Shown: positions 39,474 through 47,869, counted from the first letter of the stretch. The stretch: DNA of 64,000 bases from Plantibacter elymi (nom. nud.) (GCF_900177795.1 NZ_FXWJ01000001.1:806001-870000); one strand, 5' to 3'. Numbers and translations: made by a program. The notes: generated by a model not told the origin, from the letters alone.

Positions 39474-41258
39474 ATGACCGCAGCTGGCGAGGATCTCCGT
39501 TCGTACGCACCGATCGGGGACGGCCGCACCGTCGCCCTCATCGGACTCCGTGGCCAGGTCGACTGGCTGCCGATCCCCGACCTCGGCTCCATGCCGGTGT
39601 TCGCCCGGCTGCTCGACGACGACTCCGGCGGGTGCATCGAGCTCGAGCCGGTCGGCGAGTACACCGTCACGCGGCGCTACGTGTCCGGCACCAACGTGTT
39701 GCGCACGACCTTCACGACCGAGCACGGGCGTGCGACGATCACGGACGCACTCGTCACGGGCATCGCAGGGCGCCTGCCTTGGGCCGAACTCGCGCGCCGG
39801 ATCGACGGGGTGTCCGGCAGCGTCGAGTTCACCTGGCGCGTCCGGCCAGGGACCGCGCTGGGCACGGCCTCACCCTGGATCGAGGACAGCACGCGCGGCC
39901 CCATCATCCGCTCCGGCGCGACGACGATCGCGGTCGTCGGCGACGAGTACGGGCCGGAGGCGGTCGAGGTCGACGGAGCCATGCCGACGGAGCTCTCCGG
40001 TCGCTTCACGACGACCGAGAAGTCCCGTCACCTGCTGATCATCGTCGCGACCCACGGTGAGCCGATCCACTTGCCGGTCCCGGCGAACGTCGACGTCGGC
40101 ATCGATCGGACCATCGACAACTGGCGCGCCTGGTCCCGGGCCTTCTCCTACGAAGGCCCCTGGGCGGATCAGGTGCAGCGCAGTGCGCTCGCCCTGAAAC
40201 TGCTCATCTTCAGTCCGACCGGTGCCATCGCCGCGGCCGCCACGACCTCGCTGCCGGAGAACCCGCGCGGGGCCAAGAACTGGGACTACCGCTTCGCCTG
40301 GGTGCGCGACCTCGCCTACACCGCGCACGCGCTCGTCCGCTTCGGCCTCCGTGAGGAGACGCACGCCGCCGTGTCGTGGCTGCTGCGCACCATCCGCGAG
40401 AACGGGCCGGAGCTGCACATCTTCTACGGACTCGAGGGCGGTGTGCCCGACGGTGTGGTCGAGCACGACGTCGCCGGCTGGCGTGGCATCGGTCCGGTGG
40501 TCAGTGGGAATCCGGCCCAGGGGCAGTTGCAGCTCGGCGTCTACGGCGACCTCTTCGCGATCTGCCGCACCTACGTCGACGCCGGCAACGTCCTCGACGT
40601 CGAGACCGGCCGTCTCCTCGCCGAGGTCGCCGACCGCACCTGCGACCTGTGGCGGAACCGCGACGCCGGCATGTGGGAGCTGCCCCAGGAGGAGCACTAC
40701 GTGTCGTCGAAGATGGGGTGCTGGCAGGCGCTCGGTGATGCGGTGCACCTGGCGGAGCTCGGGCAGGTCGCCGGCAGTGCCGACCGCTGGCGCACCGAGC
40801 AGACCCGCATCCGGGAATGGATCGACGAGCACGGGTGGAACGAGGAACGCGGGGCGTACGTCATGTTCCCCGGGAGCGACGACCTCGACGCCTCCGTGCT
40901 GCTGCACGCGATGAGCGGGTTCGACCGCGGTGACCGGATGTCCTCGACGATCGACGCGCTGACGGCCGAACTCGGCGAGGGGGCGCTGCTGTACCGATAC
41001 TCGGGCGTGCAGCAGGAGGAGTACACCTTCGTCGCCTGTGCGTTCTGGCGGGCCTCCGCGCTCGCCTGCGTCGGTCGTCTCGAGGAGGCGATCGCGGCCA
41101 TGGACGAGCTCGTCGACATGACCAACGACGTCGGGATCCTCGCCGAGATGATCGACCCGGCCGACGGCGCGCACTGGGGCAACCTGCCGCAGGCGCTGAG
41201 CCACCTCGCGCTCATCAACGCGGCCCTCACGATCAAGGAGCTCAACGAGGAGGATTGA
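39474..41258 (+). CDS. Glycoside hydrolase family 15 protein (glucoamylase/trehalase type)
   Basis: The 594-residue protein has a beta-sandwich N-terminal domain (residues about 1-230) and a catalytic (alpha/alpha)6 barrel. Barrel landmarks are NWDYRFAWVRDLAYTAHALVRFG near 265-287, WELPQEEHYVSSKMGCWQALGDA near 402-424, where a Glu acts as general acid, and QQEEYTFVACAFWRASAL near 508-525, giving the general base. Actinobacterial members of this length include acid trehalases and glucoamylase-like enzymes. No signal peptide, so cytoplasmic. ATG 39474 has AGGGTGAAG upstream; GTG 39465 is an alternative. Confidence 0.92.
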   Translation: MTAAGEDLRSYAPIGDGRTVALIGLRGQVDWLPIPDLGSMPVFARLLDDDSGGCIELEPVGEYTVTRRYVSGTNVLRTTFTTEHGRATITDALVTGIAGRLPWAELARRIDGVSGSVEFTWRVRPGTALGTASPWIEDSTRGPIIRSGATTIAVVGDEYGPEAVEVDGAMPTELSGRFTTTEKSRHLLIIVATHGEPIHLPVPANVDVGIDRTIDNWRAWSRAFSYEGPWADQVQRSALALKLLIFSPTGAIAAAATTSLPENPRGAKNWDYRFAWVRDLAYTAHALVRFGLREETHAAVSWLLRTIRENGPELHIFYGLEGGVPDGVVEHDVAGWRGIGPVVSGNPAQGQLQLGVYGDLFAICRTYVDAGNVLDVETGRLLAEVADRTCDLWRNRDAGMWELPQEEHYVSSKMGCWQALGDAVHLAELGQVAGSADRWRTEQTRIREWIDEHGWNEERGAYVMFPGSDDLDASVLLHAMSGFDRGDRMSSTIDALTAELGEGALLYRYSGVQQEEYTFVACAFWRASALACVGRLEEAIAAMDELVDMTNDVGILAEMIDPADGAHWGNLPQALSHLALINAALTIKELNEED

Positions 41259-41283
41259 AGTCCCCGGTCCCTGAGCTGCGCCG

Positions 41284-41302
41284 CACTGAGCCTGTCGAAG
41301 TG
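41284..41302. repeat. B-type GACAGGCTCAG repeat fragment
   Basis: CACTGAGCCTGTCGAAGTG at 41284-41302 is the core of unit B of the array at 24089-24478, preceded by a rearranged GGTCCCTGAGC (41267-41277). It lies just after the GH15 stop and before the SMP-30 gene. Confidence 0.8.
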
Positions 41303-41388
41303 TCGAAGGGCACGCACGCGGGTACCCGCCCGATGCTGGGAAAGCAAGCCCCGCAGGGACACCCGTCCGGGTCCGTACCGTGGAGGCG

Positions 41389-42297
41389 ATGGATGTTCAC
41401 CCACAGGTCTTCCGAGACACCCCCGCGATCCTCGTCGAGAGCATCTGGTGGGACGCCCGCATCGACGAGGTCGTCTGGGTCGACATCACCGCGGGCACGC
41501 TCCATCGTGGTCCGATCGACGGAGCCGTCGACGGCAGTGACGACCGCGTCACCGAACTCCCACCGCCGCTGAGCGCCGTGCAGCCGCGTGCCGCGGGCGG
41601 CTACATCGCCGCACTCGGTGACCGCATCGTCACCCTCGACGACGACGGGCTCATCGCCGAGACCCTGGCGAAGCTCGACCACGTCCACGCCGGCCTGCGC
41701 AGTAACGAGGCGAAGGTCGACCCGTTCGGCCGGTTCCTCGTCGGCTCCATGAACGTCACCACCGGCGAACCGAATGCCGCCCTGTACCTGCTCGACGACA
41801 CCGGACTCCGCACACTCCTCGGCGGCTTCGGCGTCACCAACGGCTTCGAGTGGTCCGACGACGGTCGCACCGTCTACGCGACCGACACCACCGTGAAGAC
41901 GGTCTACCGGGCGAGCACGGGAGAAGACGGCCGACTCGGGCCGCTGGAGCCCTTCCTCGTCGGCTACGACTCCGACGGCCTCGCGCTCGACACCGAGGGT
42001 CGGTTCTGGAACGGCGTCAACGGCGGTGGTCGCGTGCTCCGGTGGAGCCCGGACAGCACCGTCGAGGATGAGCTGAGCGTGCCCGCCCCAGGCGTCACCT
42101 CGGTGGCCTTCGGTGGGCCCGAGCTCACGACGCTCTTCGTCGGAACGGCCCGCGAGAACCTCACCGAGGCGGACCTGGTGGACGCACCGCTCAGCGGCGG
42201 CATCTTCCGATTCGACGGACTCGCGACCGGCCGACCCGTCAATTCCTACGGACGCCGATCGACCTCGGTGCCCGACCCGGCGACCGACCGCATCTGA
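41389..42297 (+). CDS. SMP-30/gluconolactonase family protein
   Basis: The 302-residue protein is a six-bladed propeller of the SMP-30/Gluconolactonase type: ESIWWDARIDEVVWVDITAGTLHRG (metal-ligand Glu), AGLRSNEAKVDPFGRFLVGSMN (RxNDGKVDPxGRFWxGTM pattern with N at position N and E replacing D), NGFEWSDDGRTVYATDT (second Asn), and YDSDGLALDTEGRFWNGVNGGGRV (Asp). It hydrolyses a sugar lactone using a divalent cation. GGAGG lies two bases before ATG 41389; GTG 41380 is an alternative. Next gene is a stress SDR. Confidence 0.88.
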   Translation: MDVHPQVFRDTPAILVESIWWDARIDEVVWVDITAGTLHRGPIDGAVDGSDDRVTELPPPLSAVQPRAAGGYIAALGDRIVTLDDDGLIAETLAKLDHVHAGLRSNEAKVDPFGRFLVGSMNVTTGEPNAALYLLDDTGLRTLLGGFGVTNGFEWSDDGRTVYATDTTVKTVYRASTGEDGRLGPLEPFLVGYDSDGLALDTEGRFWNGVNGGGRVLRWSPDSTVEDELSVPAPGVTSVAFGGPELTTLFVGTARENLTEADLVDAPLSGGIFRFDGLATGRPVNSYGRRSTSVPDPATDRI

Positions 42298-42355
42298 CCT
42301 GAACCATTCCGACCTGTCCGACCACGACCGAACACTGAACGAGAGGACCATCACC

Positions 42356-43252
42356 ATGGCCAACGACCAGTACACCTTCACCGACCCGGCGAAGCTCTAC
42401 GCCCACATCACCGCCGAGAAGCAGCACCAGCCCGAGCCGGGTCTCGACGCGAAGCTCGACCCGAAGGCCGACCTCGGCGAGGAGAGCTACCGCGGCTCGG
42501 GCCGCCTCACCGGCCGGAAGGCGCTCATCACCGGCGGCGACTCCGGTATCGGTGCCGCCACCGCGATCGCCTTCGCCCGCGAGGGCGCCTCGGTCGCTCT
42601 GTCCTACCTCCCGGAGGAGGAAGAGGACGCGCAGCGCATCGCCGGCATCGTCCGCGAGGCCGGCGTCACTGTCCTCACGCTGCCGGGCGACCTGCGCGAC
42701 CCGTCCTACTGCCGCGACCTCGTCGCGCAGACGGTCGAGGGCCTCGGAGGACTCGACATCCTCGTGAACAACGGCGGCAAGCAGATGTTCAACGAGGACC
42801 TCACCACCCTCACGGATGAGCAGTTCGACGACACCTTCAAGACCAACGTCTACGCGATGTTCTGGCTCTCGAAGGCCGCCCTCCCGCACCTTCCGGCCGG
42901 CTCGTCCATCATCAACACGACGTCGATCCAGGCGTACTCGCCCTCCGACATCCTCGTGGACTACGCGTCGACCAAGGCGACCATCAACGCCTTCACGAAG
43001 GCGCTGGCGCAGCAGCTCGCGCCCAAGGGCATCCGCGTCAACGCGGTCGCGCCCGGCCCCATCTGGACGCCGCTCCAGGTGTCGGACGGTCAGCCGCAGG
43101 ACAAGATCGCCGAGTTCGGCGAGGACACCCCGCTCGGCCGCATGGGCCAGCCGGCCGAGCTCGCACCCGCCTACGTGTTCCTCGCGTCGGCGGAGTCGTC
43201 CTACGTCCTCGGCGAGACCCTGAACGTCAACGGCGGTATGCCCACGCCGTAA
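42356..43252 (+). CDS. GSP39/YghA-like SDR oxidoreductase, copy 2
   Basis: The 298-residue protein has the same group signature as copy 1: N-terminal tail ending LGEESYRGSGRLTGRKALITGGDSGIGAATAIAFAREGASVALSYLPEEEEDA, catalytic Y-x3-K in DYASTKATINAF, and VNAVAPGPIWTPLQVS. GAGAGGA precedes the ATG. It is 55 bases after the lactonase gene and probably co-transcribed. Two GSP39-type copies within 4 kb, on either side of sugar genes, suggests a stress-linked cluster. Confidence 0.9.
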   Translation: MANDQYTFTDPAKLYAHITAEKQHQPEPGLDAKLDPKADLGEESYRGSGRLTGRKALITGGDSGIGAATAIAFAREGASVALSYLPEEEEDAQRIAGIVREAGVTVLTLPGDLRDPSYCRDLVAQTVEGLGGLDILVNNGGKQMFNEDLTTLTDEQFDDTFKTNVYAMFWLSKAALPHLPAGSSIINTTSIQAYSPSDILVDYASTKATINAFTKALAQQLAPKGIRVNAVAPGPIWTPLQVSDGQPQDKIAEFGEDTPLGRMGQPAELAPAYVFLASAESSYVLGETLNVNGGMPTP

Positions 43253-43270
43253 CCCCGTCCCACCCCACAG

Positions 43271-43342
43271 CAGCCCGCGAACTGTCAGTTGCGGCTAGTC
43301 AGACCACCATCCGACTAACTTCTTCTGACAGTTCGCGGGCTG
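43271..43342. terminator. Long 18-bp stem-loop between convergent genes
   Basis: CAGCCCGCGAACTGTCAG (43271-43288) and CTGACAGTTCGCGGGCTG (43325-43342) are perfectly complementary over 18 bases around a 36-base loop, which itself can form a small TAGTC/GACTA stem. TTT follows. It lies between the SDR (+, ends 43252) and YihY (-, ends 43349) genes. It is longer and wider-looped than usual for the terminators in this window. Confidence 0.8.
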
Positions 43343-43348
43343 TTTGGG

Positions 43349-44422
43349 TCAGTCCGTGCGGTCTGCAGCGCGTCGCACGCGACGGCCCTCGAGGGCGTCC
43401 TTCGCGTCGCGGTCGGCGAGCGCCTTGATCGCGGCGTCCGAGCGCAGGGGCAGCTGCAGCTCCTGCTCGGCGGCGACACCCGAGGCGAGCTGGCGGCCAC
43501 GCTGGATCTCGATGTCGAGCTGGGCACCGAACAGCAGTGCGAGGTTCGCGATCCAGATCCACAGCAGGAAGATGATGATGCCGGCGAGCGAGCCGTAGGT
43601 GGCGTCGTAGTTGCTGAAGTTGGCGATGTAGAAGCCGAACCCGAGCGAGGCGATGAGCAGGATCAGGAGCGCGGCGAGCGCACCGATGCTGATCCAGCGG
43701 AACTTCTCCGGCTTGATGTTCGGCGTCGCGGAGTACAGCACGGCGATGACGAAGACGAGCGCGACGGCCATGACCGGCCACTTCGCGATCGACCAGACCG
43801 TGAGGCCCGTCTCACCGAGACCGACCGCCTGTCCGATGGCCTGGGCGACCGGCCCGGACACGATGAGCGCGAGGGCGATCACCGAGATGACGAGCAGGAC
43901 GACGAGGGTCACGCCGAGCTGCGTCGGACGCAGGGACCAGATCTTGCGCCCCTCCTCGACCCCGTACATGCGGTTGAGCGCGCGTCCGAAGCCGCCGACG
44001 TAGCCGGATGCCGACCACACGGCACCGCCGATACCGACGACGAGCGCGAAGCCGATCGCCGGTGACTCGACGAACTGGTTCACCGCGTCGGTCAGGAAGC
44101 CGAGGCTGTCGCCCGGTGCGAGGTTGCCGACGATCTCGAGGAGGGCGTCGGTGCCGTTGCGGCTCTGTCCGAAGAGGCCGAGGATCGAGACGAGCGCCAG
44201 GACGGCCGGGAAGAGCGACAGGATCGCGAAGTAGGTGAGACCCGCGGCGAGGTCGGTGCACTGGTTCGAGGTGAAGGAGTGCAGCGTCCGCTTCAGAACG
44301 TAGCCCCAGGGGACGGGGACGCGCTGGGGCTTCATCGTCTCTTCCGCGTGGTCCGCATCGCGGTTCCGCGGATCGTCAGCCGTGCTCCGATCGAGACGGT
44401 CCTCTTTGGCGGACTCAGACAC
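43349..44422 (-). CDS. YihY/BrkB-family inner membrane protein
   Basis: The 357-residue protein has the YihY/virulence factor BrkB domain with six helices: TDLAAGLTYFAILSLFPAVLALVSILGLFGQ, WSASGYVGGFGRALNRMYGVEEGRKIWSLRP, then PVMAVALVFVIAVLYSATPN and YGSLAGIIIFLLWIWIANLALLFGAQLD. The GTG start at 44422 lies eight bases inside the end of the upstream DUF3618 gene; no better start exists. Not an RNase, despite the old RNase BN label. Cluster with a holin-X-like and a DUF3618 protein suggests an envelope role. Confidence 0.9.
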   Translation of the reverse strand: MSESAKEDRLDRSTADDPRNRDADHAEETMKPQRVPVPWGYVLKRTLHSFTSNQCTDLAAGLTYFAILSLFPAVLALVSILGLFGQSRNGTDALLEIVGNLAPGDSLGFLTDAVNQFVESPAIGFALVVGIGGAVWSASGYVGGFGRALNRMYGVEEGRKIWSLRPTQLGVTLVVLLVISVIALALIVSGPVAQAIGQAVGLGETGLTVWSIAKWPVMAVALVFVIAVLYSATPNIKPEKFRWISIGALAALLILLIASLGFGFYIANFSNYDATYGSLAGIIIFLLWIWIANLALLFGAQLDIEIQRGRQLASGVAAEQELQLPLRSDAAIKALADRDAKDALEGRRVRRAADRTD

Positions 44423-44657
44423 GGTGCCCTCGGTTTGCACGCCACAGCAGGACGCCCGCACCGACGACCGCGACCGAGGCGACGACGACGGCAGTGGTGC
44501 GCAGGTGGTATGCCACGGCGGTGCGGACGTCGAACTTCTGGAAGAGGAGGTCGAGCGTCTGCGCGAGGTGCTCACGCGTCTGTTCGACGTCGAGCTGCAG
44601 GGTGTTCAGTCCGGCACCCTCGGGGGGAGTGGGGCGGGCGAGATCCTGGTCGCTCAT
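44415..44657 (-). CDS. DUF3618 family small membrane protein
   Basis: This 80-residue protein has the DUF3618 pattern QLDVEQTREHLAQTLDLLFQKFDVRTAVAYHLRTTAVVVASVAVVGAGVLLWRANR: an amphipathic helix and one membrane segment. Its ATG overlaps the upstream holin-like stop (ATGA) and its end overlaps the YihY start, so three genes are tightly joined. Function unknown. Confidence 0.85.
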   Translation of the reverse strand: MSDQDLARPTPPEGAGLNTLQLDVEQTREHLAQTLDLLFQKFDVRTAVAYHLRTTAVVVASVAVVGAGVLLWRANRGHRV

Positions 44658-45109
44658 GCTGCGGCCTCCTTGGTGTCGTGCTTCGAGTCGTGCTGCTGGT
44701 GCTCTGCGAGGTGGTCGCCGGTGAGGGCTTCGACACTGCGCTCGGGGACGGGCTTGGCGCCGGCCTTGAGCTTCTTGACGCCGACGAGCGCCAGGATCCC
44801 GGCGACGAGGATGAGGACGACGCCGACGATGAGGGCGGCGAGCCAGGCGGGGAGCACGGTGGCGAGTCCGAGGACGGCGGCCGCGATGAGCGTCCCGAAG
44901 CCGAAGAGCACGAGCACGAGGGCGACGACGAGCATTCCCGCGCCGACCCCGAGGTCCTTGGCCTTCTTCGTCATCTCCGCCTTGAACAGGGCGATCTCGC
45001 CCGTGACGAGGCGGACGACGTCTTCGCGGAGGTCGGTGAGGAGGGTCTTCATGGGAGGAAGTCCGCGGCGACTCCGTCTGCGGTCGGCCGCGCTGCTGGC
45101 ATCGGTCAT
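44654..45109 (-). CDS. Holin-X (DUF1469/phage holin III-like) membrane protein
   Basis: The 151-residue protein has an N-terminal amphipathic region (LLTDLREDVVRLVTGEIALFKAEMTKKAKDLG) and two strong membrane helices (GAGMLVVALVLVLFGFGTLIAAAVLGLATVLPAWLAALIVGVVLILVAGILALVGVKKL), the actinobacterial holin-X/DUF1469 layout; a His/Asp-rich tail follows. AGAAGAG precedes ATG 45109. The phage name is historical; there is no other phage gene here. First gene of the three-gene membrane operon. Confidence 0.85.
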   Translation of the reverse strand: MTDASSAADRRRSRRGLPPMKTLLTDLREDVVRLVTGEIALFKAEMTKKAKDLGVGAGMLVVALVLVLFGFGTLIAAAVLGLATVLPAWLAALIVGVVLILVAGILALVGVKKLKAGAKPVPERSVEALTGDHLAEHQQHDSKHDTKEAAA

Positions 45110-45217
45110 GTGAGCACTCTTCTCGTTGTGGTCCTCCAGCCCACACCCCTCGCGCGCGACAGACAAGGGCTTGACAGGCGTGTCGGCCGATCACGGAATA
45201 CGAGGACCCGGAATTGG

Positions 45218-45245
45218 TTACATCTACAAGTAAATGGGGTAGCCT
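45218..45245 (+). promoter_or_regulatory. Candidate operator and promoter of the MhqO/MhqD-like pair
   Basis: TTACATCTACAAGTAA (45218-45233) is an imperfect palindrome (TTAC/GTAA outer arms, 6 of 8 positions symmetric) in an A/T-rich patch. TTACAT can serve as -35 and TAGCCT (45240-45245) as -10 with a 16-base spacer, so a bound repressor would cover the promoter. Shape is like MarR or HxlR-family sites; the regulator is not in the window. Confidence 0.5.
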
Positions 45246-45276
45246 GTACCGACCCCATCACCCGATCGGAGACCGA

Positions 45277-46191
45277 ATGTCCGCTGTGCTCGACGAGCGT
45301 CTGCTCGCCCCGGAGACGTCGATGGGCGCGGTCACGCTCCGCGTCGGCGACCTCGACCTCATGTCCGGCTACTACGCCAACGCCTTCGCGATGGAGCCGC
45401 TCGAGGAGCGCAGCCGCGACCGCGAGGTGCACCGGGTGCTCGGTCGTGGCGACACCCCGCTCGTGCGGCTCGTGCACACGCCCGACCTGCCGGCCGTCGA
45501 CCGGCGGCAGGCCGGCCTGTTCCACACGGCGTTCCTGTTCGAGGACGAGTCGAGTCTCTCGGCGACGGTCTATCGGGCCGCGCAGGACCCCCGTGGACAG
45601 TTCGTCGGGTCGAGCGACCACTTCGTGAGCGAGGCGTTCTACTTCACCGACCCGGAGGGGAACGGCGTCGAGCTGTACACGGACCGCCCGCGCAGCAGCT
45701 GGGTGCGCTCGGGCGACCAGATCGCCATGACCACCACCTACCTCGACCCGAACGCCTACCTGCAGCGGCACCTCACGGAGGACGCCCTCGGCGCCGGGCC
45801 GTCGCTGGCCGGTGCCGTCGGGCACGTGCACCTCCAGGTCGGCGACCTCCAGACCGCCCGAGCCTTCTACGTCGACGCCCTCGGATTCGAGACGACGCAG
45901 ACCGAGTACCCCGGCGCGATCTTCGCCTCCGCCGGCGGATACCACCACCACATCGCGATGAACGTCTGGAACAGCCAGGGCGCCGGTCCCCGCGCGGCCG
46001 CCCTCGGCCTCGGCGACGTGTCGATCACCGTCCCCGACCTCGCGAACCTCGATACGCTGGCCGCGAGGCTGCGCGCTCGCACGATCCCCTTCGACGCGGA
46101 CGGTCGTTCCGTGACCGTCTCCGACCCGTGGGGGACCCGCGTGACGGTGGCCCTGCCCGACCTGTCGACCGAGGAGCTGCTGTCCCGATGA
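45277..46191 (+). CDS. Ring-cleaving dioxygenase-like VOC protein (MhqO/catechol 2,3-dioxygenase type)
   Basis: The 304-residue protein has two vicinal-oxygen-chelate modules: MGAVTLRVGDLDLMSGYYANAFAMEPL with FHTAFLFEDESSL and EAFYFTDPEGNGVELYTDRP (metal His and Glu), then VGHVHLQVGDLQTARAFYVDALGFETT with GYHHHIAMNVWNSQG. This matches the MhqO/CatE-type extradiol family. It overlaps a phospholipase/carboxylesterase-like gene by four bases, the same partnership as MhqO-MhqD for quinone detoxification in Bacillus. Start ATG 45277 selected by CGGAGA upstream; a longer frame covers the promoter. Confidence 0.88.
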   Translation: MSAVLDERLLAPETSMGAVTLRVGDLDLMSGYYANAFAMEPLEERSRDREVHRVLGRGDTPLVRLVHTPDLPAVDRRQAGLFHTAFLFEDESSLSATVYRAAQDPRGQFVGSSDHFVSEAFYFTDPEGNGVELYTDRPRSSWVRSGDQIAMTTTYLDPNAYLQRHLTEDALGAGPSLAGAVGHVHLQVGDLQTARAFYVDALGFETTQTEYPGAIFASAGGYHHHIAMNVWNSQGAGPRAAALGLGDVSITVPDLANLDTLAARLRARTIPFDADGRSVTVSDPWGTRVTVALPDLSTEELLSR

Positions 46192-46820
46192 CCACCGCAC
46201 TGCGCGACGTCCGCTCCGTCGACTGGGCCGACGCCGCGTCGTCCGCTCCCGTCGTCGCGGTGCTCCTCCACGGCTACGGTTCGAACGAACACGACCTCAC
46301 CGGCCTCGTCGGGCCGCTCGCGCTCGGGATGCCCTGGGTGTCGCTGCGCGCGCCGCTCGAGATGGGTCACGGCGGGGCGGCCTGGTTCGAGATCACGACG
46401 CCGGGCAACCCGGACCCGGAGCCGATCGCCCATGCCACGGACGCCGTCTGGGGTTGGATCGACGAGCACGTGTCGGCCGAGGCGCGCATCGTGCCCATCG
46501 GCTTCTCGCAGGGCGGCTTCATGGCCTCGCAGCTGCTGCGCACGCGACCCGAGCGGGTCGTGGCGCCGGTCATCCTCGCCGGGTTCGTGCTGAGTGCGCC
46601 GCAGCCCGGCGACGAGGTGCTGGCGGCGACGAAGCCTGCGGTGTTCTGGGGGCGCGGGCTCGAGGACCGCGTCATCGCCGCGCCGGCCGTCGCGCGGACC
46701 CATGCCTGGTTGCCGCTGCACACGACCCTCACCGAGCGCACCTACCCGGGACTCGCCCACGGGATCGACCAGGCCGAGATCGACGACGTCCGTGGGTTCC
46801 TCGGCGAGCACGTCGGCTGA
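46188..46820 (+). CDS. Carboxylesterase/phospholipase-like alpha/beta hydrolase (MhqD-like)
   Basis: The 210-residue hydrolase has VVAVLLHGYGSNEHDLTGLV, nucleophile S107 in GFSQGGFM, an Asp in GLEDRVI and catalytic His in LAHGID near the end, typical of the small carboxylesterase (Pfam Abhydrolase_2) group. Its ATG overlaps the VOC gene stop. In the Bacillus mhqNOD system the hydrolase acts after a ring-cleaving dioxygenase on quinone-derived products; the same role is inferred. Confidence 0.9.
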   Translation: MTTALRDVRSVDWADAASSAPVVAVLLHGYGSNEHDLTGLVGPLALGMPWVSLRAPLEMGHGGAAWFEITTPGNPDPEPIAHATDAVWGWIDEHVSAEARIVPIGFSQGGFMASQLLRTRPERVVAPVILAGFVLSAPQPGDEVLAATKPAVFWGRGLEDRVIAAPAVARTHAWLPLHTTLTERTYPGLAHGIDQAEIDDVRGFLGEHVG

Positions 46821-46824
46821 TCGC

Positions 46825-47289
46825 TCAGTCCCCGTGCTCCGCGGGCATCACCACCTGCGGTCGCACGTGCTCGTAGACGACGCTCGTCCGGACGTCCGCG
46901 ACCTCCTCGCGCTCGGTGAGCTTGTCGATGACGAAGGCGTAGAGCGCGTCGTTGTCGGTGACGGCGACCTGGAGCAGGAAGTCCTCGTTCCCGGAGACGA
47001 CGAACACGCCGATGGTCTCGGGGAGGGTGATCGCCCAGCTGCGGAACGCGTCGATGTTGACGCGCGACGGCGGTCGGATCCGGATCGCGATGAGCGCCTG
47101 GACCGAGCGGCCGAGCGACGGCAGATCGACGTCGAGTCGCGCGCCGCGGATGACGCCGCGGCGGTACAGGCCGCGGGTGCGGTCGAGCGCGGTGGTGGGT
47201 GAGACGCCGACCGCGGCAGCGATGTCCCGGTTGGTGCGCCGGGCGTCGCGCTGGAGTTCGCGCAGGATCGCCGTATCAAGTTCGTCCAT
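46825..47289 (-). CDS. Lrp/AsnC-family transcriptional regulator
   Basis: The 154-residue protein starts LDTAILRELQRDARRTNRDIAAAVGVSPTTALDRTRGLYRRGVIRGARLDV (HTH_AsnC) and has an AsnC/RAM ligand domain (IRIRPPSRVNIDAFRSWAITLPETIGVFVVSGNEDFLLQVAVTDNDALYAFVIDKL). It is divergent from a DUF2000 gene, 106 bases apart, an arrangement common for Lrp-type regulators and their targets. Ligand probably an amino acid; unknown. Confidence 0.92.
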   Translation of the reverse strand: MDELDTAILRELQRDARRTNRDIAAAVGVSPTTALDRTRGLYRRGVIRGARLDVDLPSLGRSVQALIAIRIRPPSRVNIDAFRSWAITLPETIGVFVVSGNEDFLLQVAVTDNDALYAFVIDKLTEREEVADVRTSVVYEHVRPQVVMPAEHGD

Positions 47290-47395
47290 GCGGTCGATTG
47301 TGCCAGTTCGGCCGGACGATGTACGGGGTCGAAATCGTTGCGGAGTCGCTCGACATAGCCTGAGGGTCGATTCGCGTACGACATCAGGGAGAGAC

Positions 47396-47869
47396 ATGAC
47401 GGAAGAACAACTCGTCGGCTTCGCGCCGGAGGAGATCGACACGGCGGCGCCCACGCGGTCCGCCCGGCTGAAGTGGGTCCTCGTCGTGCAGCAGGACCTC
47501 CCGGCCGGTCGAGCCGTGAATGCGGCGGCCTGCGTCGCTGCGGCGGTCGGAGCCGGCGTGCAGGGTCTCCTCGGGCCGGACGCCCTCGATGCCGACGGCT
47601 CGGCTCATCCCGGACTGCCGTGGGCCGGGTGCAGTGTGTTGTCCGCTCCGGCTGAGCAACTGGCGGCGATCCGCGCCAAGGCGGCGGGCTCGGGCGGCGT
47701 ACTCGTCGTCGACATGCCCGAGGCCGCCCAGCTCACCCGCGTCTACGACGAGTACCTCGAGGCGGTGGCGACGACCGCGTCGGACGCGCTCGCCCCGCTG
47801 GCCGTCGCCCTGGTCGGGCCGCGCAACCGGGTGGACCGGATCGTCGGGCGACTGCCGCTGTTGGCCTGA
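47396..47869 (+). CDS. DUF2000 family protein
   Basis: The 157-residue protein matches the DUF2000 fold: RLKWVLVVQQDLPAGRAVNAAACVAAAVGAGVQGLLGPDALDADG, then PWAGCSVLSAPAEQLAAIRAKAAGSGGVLVVDMPEAAQLTRVYDEYLEAV, similar to peptidyl-tRNA hydrolase 2-like proteins. AGGGAGAG precedes ATG 47396. Divergent from the Lrp gene and probably controlled by it. Molecular function unknown. Confidence 0.88.
   Translation: MTEEQLVGFAPEEIDTAAPTRSARLKWVLVVQQDLPAGRAVNAAACVAAAVGAGVQGLLGPDALDADGSAHPGLPWAGCSVLSAPAEQLAAIRAKAAGSGGVLVVDMPEAAQLTRVYDEYLEAVATTASDALAPLAVALVGPRNRVDRIVGRLPLLA

Noticed and set aside
43271-43342. Insertion sequence or MITE
   Set aside because: Only inverted arms are seen; no transposase, no flanking direct repeat. 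Left as a stem-loop of unknown kind.
43349-44422. Ribonuclease BN
   Set aside because: The old name for YihY proteins; the sequence is a six-helix membrane protein with no nuclease residues.
44654-45109. Prophage holin
   Set aside because: The holin-X/DUF1469 protein is part of a membrane-protein operon; no lysin, capsid, tail or integrase gene is present.
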